Origin: Cellulomonas endophytica
Lineage (GTDB): Bacteria > Actinomycetota > Actinomycetes > Actinomycetales > Cellulomonadaceae
Reading direction: 5' to 3'
DNA: 64,000 bases
Assembly: GCF_004123805.1 (NCBI RefSeq)
Contig: NZ_RWJX01000016.1
Span: 1 to 64,000, forward strand
Shown: positions 59,458-64,000 of the stretch, one piece after another
Layout: every line of letters begins with the position of its first letter
How positions within the stretch are numbered: position 1 is the stretch's first letter
Notes under the pieces: generated by a model
Database searches by the model: none
What the model was told of the DNA's origin: nothing
The model's input: only the letters and a program-made list of their open reading frames with translations
Made by a program: the position numbers and the translations under genes

Positions 59458-60273
59458 GTGACGGGGCCGGACGCGCCCGCAGGGGCGACGGGGGCTCCGC
59501 TCGCCGGACGGGTCGAGGGCGTCCTGCTCGACGTCGACGACACGCTCGTCGACACGCGGGCCGCCTTCGGGGCGGCCGTCGACGCGGTGTGCGCGCGGTG
59601 GATGCCGCACCTCGACGCGACGGGCCGCGCGGCCGCCCTCGACCTGTGGCGCGCCGACCCCGGCGGGCACTACCGCGCCTACACCCGCGGGGACGTCGGC
59701 TTCGACGAGCAGCGCCGGCGCCGGGCGGCCGAGCTGCACGCGCGCTTCGGCGGCCCGCCCGTGGAGGACGAGGCGGCCTACCGGGACTGGCTGACCGTGT
59801 TCTGGGGCGCGTTCGAGGGGGCCTGGCGCGCGCACCCGGACGCGGGCGTCCTCCTCGACGCCCTGGGGGCGGCGGGGGTGCCTGTCGGCGCCCTGTCCAA
59901 CGCCGGCACGCAGCTGCAGACCGCCAAGCTCGCCCGTGCCGGCCTGGCGCGCGTGCCGCTCCTCGTCGCCGTGGACACCCTGGCCGGCCCCGACGGGCGC
60001 GCCGTCGGCAAGCCGGACCCGCGCGTCTTCCTCGAGGCCTGCGCCCGCCTCGGCACGGACCCGGCCCGCACCGCCTACGTGGGCGACGAGGCGGACGTCG
60101 ACGCCCTCGGCGCGGTCGCGGCGGGTCTCGTCGGGGTGTGGCTCGACCGGCCGGGGGAGCGGCGCGGCGGCCCGCACCTGGAGGACCCGGAGCGGGTGCG
60201 CCGGGGCGGTGCGCACGTGGTGCCCTCGCTCGCGGCGCTCGTGCCCCTCCTCGGCCTGCCGGCCGGCCGCTGA
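59458..60273 (+). CDS. HAD-superfamily hydrolase (phosphatase-like)
   Basis: 271 residues. HAD motif I VLLDVDDTLVDTRAAFG with the DxD nucleophile/acid pair, motif II VGALSNAGTQLQTAKLA, motif III Lys in AVGKPDPRVFLEACARLG and motif IV YVGDEADVDALGAVAAGLVG. The subfamily IA cap lies between. The substrate is unknown; it may be a small phosphorylated metabolite. GTG 59458 starts 4 nt after the gltX stop, so it is probably co-transcribed. Confidence 0.9.
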   Translation: MTGPDAPAGATGAPLAGRVEGVLLDVDDTLVDTRAAFGAAVDAVCARWMPHLDATGRAAALDLWRADPGGHYRAYTRGDVGFDEQRRRRAAELHARFGGPPVEDEAAYRDWLTVFWGAFEGAWRAHPDAGVLLDALGAAGVPVGALSNAGTQLQTAKLARAGLARVPLLVAVDTLAGPDGRAVGKPDPRVFLEACARLGTDPARTAYVGDEADVDALGAVAAGLVGVWLDRPGERRGGPHLEDPERVRRGGAHVVPSLAALVPLLGLPAGR

Positions 60274-60299
60274 CGGCTCGGACGGAGCCCGTGGCCGGT

Positions 60300-60328
60300 T
60301 TGGAGCACCCCGGCGGCTCCGGTAGTGT
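60300..60328 (+). promoter_or_regulatory. tRNA-Gln promoter
   Basis: -35 TTGGAG (60300-60305), 17-nt spacer, -10 TAGTGT (60323-60328), about 57 nt upstream of the mature tRNA end. The tRNA-Glu gene has a closely similar arrangement. Confidence 0.6.
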
Positions 60329-60391
60329 TCTCGCCCGTGCGCTGCTCCGCACGGCCCCCTCGGGGGCCGCGGCGAAGGGGTTGACACACCT

Positions 60392-60463
60392 TGGGGTATG
60401 GTGTAATTGGCAGCACGAGTGATTCTGGTTCACTTAGTCTAGGTTCGAGTCCTGGTACCCCAG
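60392..60463 (+). tRNA. tRNA-Gln (anticodon CTG)
   Basis: 72 nt. The acceptor stem TGGGGTA pairs with TACCCCA, the D-loop has TAATTGGCA, the anticodon stem AGTGA/TCACT encloses TTCTGGT with anticodon CTG, and the T-arm is CTAGG-TTCGAGT-CCTGG. The discriminator is G and CCA is not encoded. It would be charged by GluRS and then amidated by GatCAB. Confidence 0.93.
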
Positions 60464-60505
60464 CTGTCGACGCAGGTCGGCGCCCGCGCGAGCACGGCGG
60501 GCCGG

Positions 60506-60535
60506 TTCGGAGCAGGTCGCCGGATCGGGTACAGT
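60506..60535 (+). promoter_or_regulatory. tRNA-Glu promoter
   Basis: -35 TTCGGA (60506-60511), 18-nt spacer, -10 TACAGT (60530-60535), 42 nt before the mature tRNA. It shares a GGTTYGGAGCA block with the tRNA-Gln promoter. Confidence 0.55.
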
Positions 60536-60577
60536 ACTCACTCGGCAAGCGCCCCGGGCTCCGGAGCGTGAGCACAG

Positions 60578-60650
60578 GCCCCCGTTGTGTAGCGGCCTAG
60601 CACGCCGCCCTCTCACGGCGGTAGCGCCGGTTCGAATCCGGTCGGGGGTA
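60578..60650 (+). tRNA. tRNA-Glu (anticodon CTC)
   Basis: 73 nt. Acceptor GCCCCCG with CGGGGGT (one G-U pair), anticodon arm CCGCC-CTCTCAC-GGCGG with anticodon CTC, T-arm CCGG-TTCGAAT-CCGG, discriminator A and no encoded CCA. Confidence 0.95.
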
Positions 60651-60655
60651 CGGTC

Positions 60656-60688
60656 GAAGGCCCGGTCACCACAGGTGACCGGGCCTTC
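60656..60688 (+). terminator. perfect 15-bp hairpin after tRNA-Glu
   Basis: Arms 60656-60670 and 60674-60688 (GAAGGCCCGGTCACC and complement) with an ACA loop, 5 nt after the tRNA. TTCGTCGTC follows. Confidence 0.7.
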
Positions 60689-60750
60689 GTCGTCCACGGG
60701 GACGGCGCTCCGCAGCCCTCGACGAGAGACCGGTCCGCGCCGGAGCGGGG

Positions 60751-60790
60751 CGGCCCGGGCGGCCCGGGCGGCCCGGGCGGCCCGGGCGGC
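60751..60790. repeat. 9-bp tandem repeat (CGGCCCGGG), 4.4 units
   Basis: Four perfect CGGCCCGGG units and a partial fifth in the gap between the tRNA terminator and the 3' end of the iclR gene. Confidence 0.85.
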
Positions 60791-60808
60791 GCGGAGCGGC
60801 CCCTCGTC

Positions 60809-61529
60809 TCAGTCGCCGGAGCGGCGCAGGACCTCCGTGAGCCGGTTGGCGGCGGAGACCACCGCGGAGGCGTGCAGCCGGCCGGGCTGGCGCGAGAGGC
60901 GCTCCAGCGGCCCGGAGACGGACACGGCCGCGACGACGCGCCCGGAGGGTCCGCGGACGGGGGCGGAGACCGACGCCACGCCGACCTCGCGCTCCGAGAC
61001 GGACTGCGCCCACCCGCGGCGCCGGACGCCGGACAGGATCGTCGCGGTGAACTTCGCGCCCTGCAGGCCGCGGTGCAGGCGGTCGGGCTCCTCCCAGGCC
61101 AGGAGGATCTGGGCCGCGGAGCCCGCGTGCATCGTCAGCGTCGCCCCGACGGGGATGGAGTCGCGCAGGCCGACGGGCCGCTCGGCGGCGGCGACGCAGA
61201 TGCGCTGGTCGCCCTGGCGGCGGTAGAGCTGGGCGCTCTCGCCCGTGTGGTCGCGCAGCGCCGCCAGCACGGGGCCGGCCGCGGCCAGGAGGCGGTCCTC
61301 CCCGGCCGCCGTCGCGAGCTCCGACAGGCCGGGGGCCGAGGACGAACCGGCCCTGCATGTCCCGGGCCACGAGACGGTGGTGCTCGAGCGCGACCGCGAG
61401 ACGATGGGCGGTGGGCCGGGCCAGGTGGGTCGCGGTCACGAGCTGCGCGAGGGTGGCGGGGCCGGCCTCGAGCGCGCTGAGGACCGAGGCGGCCTTGTCC
61501 AGCACGCCGACTCCGCTAGAGTTGTCCAT
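60809..61529 (-). pseudogene. ndgR: ndgR-like IclR regulator with a +1 frameshift (or sequencing error)
   Basis: The two halves lie in different frames. Residues 1-67 from ATG 61529 read [20 protein letters not shown] and the winged [23 protein letters not shown] up to GRFVLGPR. At about 61326-61335 the frame moves by one base within a C5/CC run. Removing one C continues [20 protein letters not shown] and the effector domain (YRRQGDQRICVAAAERPVGL, AAQILLAWEEPDRLHRGLQG) to the stop at 60809, giving 239 residues, the normal NdgR length. NdgR/LtbR proteins regulate leuCD, which is divergent here. High conservation of both halves favours a recent mutation or a read error. Confidence 0.85.
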
Positions 61530-61535
61530 AGGGCG

Positions 61536-61565
61536 ATATTGACGGTCTTGCAGACTGAGACGCAA
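61536..61565 (-). promoter_or_regulatory. ndgR promoter (leaderless)
   Basis: On the - strand, -35 TTGCGT (61565-61560), 18-nt spacer, -10 CAATAT (61541-61536), six bases before ATG 61529. Confidence 0.45.
61545..61555. promoter_or_regulatory. palindrome in the ndgR-leuC intergenic region, possible NdgR operator
   Basis: GTCTTGCAGAC is a palindrome with a 3-bp centre inside the ndgR promoter spacer, between the divergent ndgR and leuC genes. A second inverted repeat (CTTGC, GCAAG) overlaps it. IclR proteins commonly bind such sites for autoregulation and control of the neighbour. Binding is inferred from position. Confidence 0.4.
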
Positions 61566-61652
61566 GTTCCACCCCCGCACGATCGCCCGGAGCCACCCGA
61601 TGAGGGGAGGCGCCGGGGTCCGGCAGGCAGTCGAGAGAGAAGGACGCAGCAC

Positions 61653-63131
61653 ATGGGCCGCACGCTCGCGGAGAAGGTCTGGGACGCGCACGTCGTGCGC
61701 CGGGGCACGGACGGGGCTCCCGACCTGCTCTACATCGACCTGCACCTCGTCCACGAGGTGACGAGCCCGCAGGCCTTCGAGGGCCTCCGGCTCGCCGGCC
61801 GCCCCGTGCGCCGCCCGGACCTCACGATCGCCACGGAGGACCACAACACCCCGACGCTCGACATCGACCGGCCCATCGCCGACGCGACGAGCCGGACGCA
61901 GATCCAGACGCTGCGGGACAACGCCCGCGAGTTCGGCGTCCGCATCCACTCGCTCGGCGACGCGGACCAGGGCATCGTCCACCAGGTCGGCCCGCAGCTC
62001 GGCCTGACGATGCCGGGCCTGACGGTCGTCTGCGGCGACTCGCACACCTCGACGCACGGCGCGTTCGGCGCGCTCGCGTTCGGCATCGGCACGTCCGAGG
62101 TCGAGCACGTGCTCGCCACGCAGACGCTGCCGCTCGCGCCGTTCCGGACCATGGCGATCACCGTCGACGGGGCGCTCCCGCCCGGGACGACGAGCAAGGA
62201 CATCATCCTGGCGATCATCGCCAAGATCGGGACCGGCGGCGGCCAGGGCTACGTCCTGGAGTACCGCGGCGAGGCCATCCGGGCACTGTCCATGGAGGCC
62301 CGGATGACGATCTGCAACATGTCGATCGAGGCCGGGGCCCGCGCGGGCATGATCGCGCCCGACGAGACGACCTTCGAGTACCTCCGGGGCCGCCCGCACG
62401 CCCCCGAGGGCGCGGACTGGGAGGCCGCCGTCGAGTACTGGCGCACGCTGCGCACGGACGACGACGCGACCTTCGACACCGAGGTCGTGCTCCGCGCCTC
62501 GGACCTCGAGCCCTTCGTCACGTGGGGCACCAACCCGGGCCAGGGCCTGCCCCTGTCCGCCACGGTGCCGGTGCCCGAGCAGATCGCCGACGCCGGCGAG
62601 CGCGTGGCCGCCGAGCGCGCCATCGAGTACATGGGCCTGACCCCCGGGCAGCCCCTGCGCGACATCAAGGTGGACACGGTCTTCATCGGCTCCTGCACGA
62701 ACGGCCGCATCGAGGACCTGCGCTCCGTCGCCAAGGTGCTCCACGGCCGCCAGAAGGCCGAGGACGTGCGCGTGCTCGTCGTGCCCGCCTCCGCCCGGGT
62801 GCGGCTCCAGGCCGAGGCCGAGGGCCTCGACGTGGTCTTCAAGGAGTTCGGCGCCGAGTGGCGCAACGCCGGGTGCTCCATGTGCCTGGGCATGAACCCC
62901 GACCAGCTGACGCCGGGGGAGCGGGCGGCCTCCACGTCCAACCGCAACTTCGAGGGCCGGCAGGGCAAGGGCGGACGCACGCACCTGGTGTCCCCGCTCG
63001 TCGCCGCGGCGACCGCGGTCCGCGGGACGCTCTCGTCGGTGGCCGACCTCGGCCTCGCCGACGCCGACCCGGCGAGCTACGACGGCAGCCCGCTGCGGCC
63101 CCTGGACCCGGCCCTGCCGGTCCAGGTCTGA
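61653..63131 (+). CDS. leuC: 3-isopropylmalate dehydratase large subunit
   Basis: 492 residues. With LeuD it isomerises 2-isopropylmalate to 3-isopropylmalate, and citramalate to 3-methylmalate. The aconitase-type [4Fe-4S] ligands are the Cys of [14 protein letters not shown] and the pair in [15 protein letters not shown]. Active-site segments are [52 protein letters not shown] and [19 protein letters not shown] precedes ATG 61653. leuD follows 43 bp downstream. Confidence 0.97.
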   Translation: MGRTLAEKVWDAHVVRRGTDGAPDLLYIDLHLVHEVTSPQAFEGLRLAGRPVRRPDLTIATEDHNTPTLDIDRPIADATSRTQIQTLRDNAREFGVRIHSLGDADQGIVHQVGPQLGLTMPGLTVVCGDSHTSTHGAFGALAFGIGTSEVEHVLATQTLPLAPFRTMAITVDGALPPGTTSKDIILAIIAKIGTGGGQGYVLEYRGEAIRALSMEARMTICNMSIEAGARAGMIAPDETTFEYLRGRPHAPEGADWEAAVEYWRTLRTDDDATFDTEVVLRASDLEPFVTWGTNPGQGLPLSATVPVPEQIADAGERVAAERAIEYMGLTPGQPLRDIKVDTVFIGSCTNGRIEDLRSVAKVLHGRQKAEDVRVLVVPASARVRLQAEAEGLDVVFKEFGAEWRNAGCSMCLGMNPDQLTPGERAASTSNRNFEGRQGKGGRTHLVSPLVAAATAVRGTLSSVADLGLADADPASYDGSPLRPLDPALPVQV

Positions 63132-63174
63132 CCGCCGCCGAGCCCGGACCACAGGACCCGAGGGAGACACCGCC

Positions 63175-63840
63175 ATGGAGAAGTTCAGCACCCACACCGG
63201 CGTCGGCGTCCCGCTGCGCCGCACGAACGTCGACACCGACCAGATCATCCCCGCCGTCTACCTCAAGCGCGTGACGCGCACGGGGTTCGAGGACGCGCTG
63301 TTCGCGGCGTGGCGCGGCGACCCCGCCTTCGTCCTCAACCAGCCCGCCTACTCCGCGGGCTCCGTGCTCGTCGCCGGCCCCGACTTCGGCACGGGGTCCT
63401 CCCGCGAGCACGCGGTCTGGGCCCTCAAGGACTACGGCTTCCGCGTCGTGCTCTCGCCCCGCTTCGCCGACATCTTCCGCGGCAACTCCGGCAAGCAGGG
63501 GCTGCTCGCGGGCCAGGTCGCGCAGGAGGACGTCGAGCTGCTGTGGAAGGTGCTCGAGGAGCGCCCCGGCACCGAGGTGACGGTCGACCTCGCCTCGCGC
63601 CTCGTCGTCTGCGACGACGTGACGGTCCCGTTCACGGTCGACGACTACACGCGCTGGCGCCTCATGGAGGGCCTCGACGACATCGGCCTGACCCTCCAGC
63701 ACGCCGACGAGATCACGCAGTTCGAGGCCACGCGCGAGGCCTGGCGGCCGCTCACGCTGCCCGCCAAGCACCTGCCGAAGGTCGAGATCGAGGCGGCGCG
63801 ACCCGTCGAGGTGTCCCTCGGGGCCACGCGCACGGCCTGA
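63175..63840 (+). CDS. leuD: 3-isopropylmalate dehydratase small subunit
   Basis: 221 residues. It provides the swivelling domain that completes the LeuCD active site. Signatures: [20 protein letters not shown] near the start, [20 protein letters not shown] with the conserved [24 protein letters not shown] and [22 protein letters not shown] precedes ATG 63175. Confidence 0.97.
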   Translation: MEKFSTHTGVGVPLRRTNVDTDQIIPAVYLKRVTRTGFEDALFAAWRGDPAFVLNQPAYSAGSVLVAGPDFGTGSSREHAVWALKDYGFRVVLSPRFADIFRGNSGKQGLLAGQVAQEDVELLWKVLEERPGTEVTVDLASRLVVCDDVTVPFTVDDYTRWRLMEGLDDIGLTLQHADEITQFEATREAWRPLTLPAKHLPKVEIEAARPVEVSLGATRTA

Positions 63841-63860
63841 CCCTGCCCGAGACCGCACCC

Positions 63861-63890
63861 GCACCCCCCGGACGCCCGTCCGGGGGGTGC
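63861..63890 (+). terminator. 13-bp hairpin after leuD
   Basis: GCACCCCCCGGAC (63861-63873) pairs perfectly with 63878-63890 around GCCC, 21 nt after the leuD stop. From 63891 to the window end I see no gene. Confidence 0.65.
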
Positions 63891-64000
63891 GGCCGTCCCG
63901 CCGGGTCGCGGGCCCGCCCGCTGTGGAGCCGTGGGCCGGACCCGGTGAAGGTTGTGGGTGGGCGCGACGCGCCGGGACCACCGACGCACGGACCCGCCCC

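Noticed and set aside
60381-60386. TTGACA just before tRNA-Gln taken as its -35 box
   Set aside because: It is only 5 nt from the mature tRNA end, too close to drive that gene. A better promoter lies at 60300-60328.

Overview
The window is chromosomal DNA of a very GC-rich (about 75%) Actinomycetota bacterium. Codon use, GTG starts, ATGA/GTGA overlaps, a gatCAB operon beside a single gltX, a DUF3516-type helicase and a leuCD-linked IclR regulator all fit that phylum. The xylan-degradation genes beside a branched-chain amino acid (BCAA) cluster suggest a cellulolytic or xylanolytic member of Micrococcales (for example Cellulomonadaceae) or a relative such as Kineosporiales. I cannot fix the genus. 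I see no mobile element, prophage, CRISPR array or rRNA.

Layout. 0-10 kb: tail of an upstream gene, a secreted protein (-), NAD-dependent DNA ligase ligA, a double GNAT protein, a small conserved protein, gatC-gatA-gatB and another GNAT. 10-26 kb: a hydroxyacid dehydrogenase, photolyase (-), a PCD-VOC fusion, and then the BCAA block: ilvD of one Fe-S class, a GNAT (-), ilvD of the other class, an attenuator leader, ilvB-ilvN-ilvC-leuB, ilvE and cimA. 25.5-29.5 kb: a lipoate ligase with permuted domains, then yggS, a hexapeptide acyltransferase, ybaK and a VIT-family transporter, all on the - strand. 29.6-37.1 kb: a xylo-oligosaccharide-type operon (ABC binding protein, two permeases, GH3, GH43). 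37-43 kb: a membrane protein and a DUF2652 cyclase-like protein (-), an MFS transporter with a cyclic-nucleotide-binding domain, an AraC regulator (-) and a disulfide-reductase-like flavoprotein. 43.2-47.3 kb: a 1357-residue CE4-GH10 xylanase (-). 47.5-54.8 kb: helicase (-), MpaB-type oxygenase, Zn-alcohol dehydrogenase, and two overlapping - strand genes. 54.9-60.3 kb: methyltransferase, endonuclease IV, FAH-family hydrolase, RNase HI, gltX and a HAD phosphatase. 60.4-63.9 kb: tRNA-Gln(CTG), tRNA-Glu(CTC), an ndgR-like iclR gene carrying a frameshift (-), then leuC-leuD.

How the genes fit together. (1) BCAA synthesis: citramalate synthase, LeuCD and LeuB can make 2-oxobutyrate from pyruvate. 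IlvBN, IlvC, IlvD and IlvE then complete isoleucine and valine. leuA and ilvA are not in the window. ilvB is preceded by a nine-codon leader with an Ile-Leu-Val-Val-Val run and a downstream terminator, and leuCD lies divergent from an NdgR-type regulator. (2) tRNA-Gln charging: gltX, tRNA-Gln and gatCAB are the parts of the indirect (transamidation) route. (3) Xylan use: a secreted xylanase/deacetylase releases oligosaccharides, the ABC transporter imports them and GH3/GH43 enzymes split them. The two loci are 12-18 kb apart but carry closely matching operator-like sequences at their promoters.

Many genes have a TANNNT hexamer exactly 6-8 nt before the start codon and no Shine-Dalgarno sequence, which indicates widespread leaderless transcription. 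I used this to choose several starts. All functions are read from motifs and family knowledge; no database search was run.
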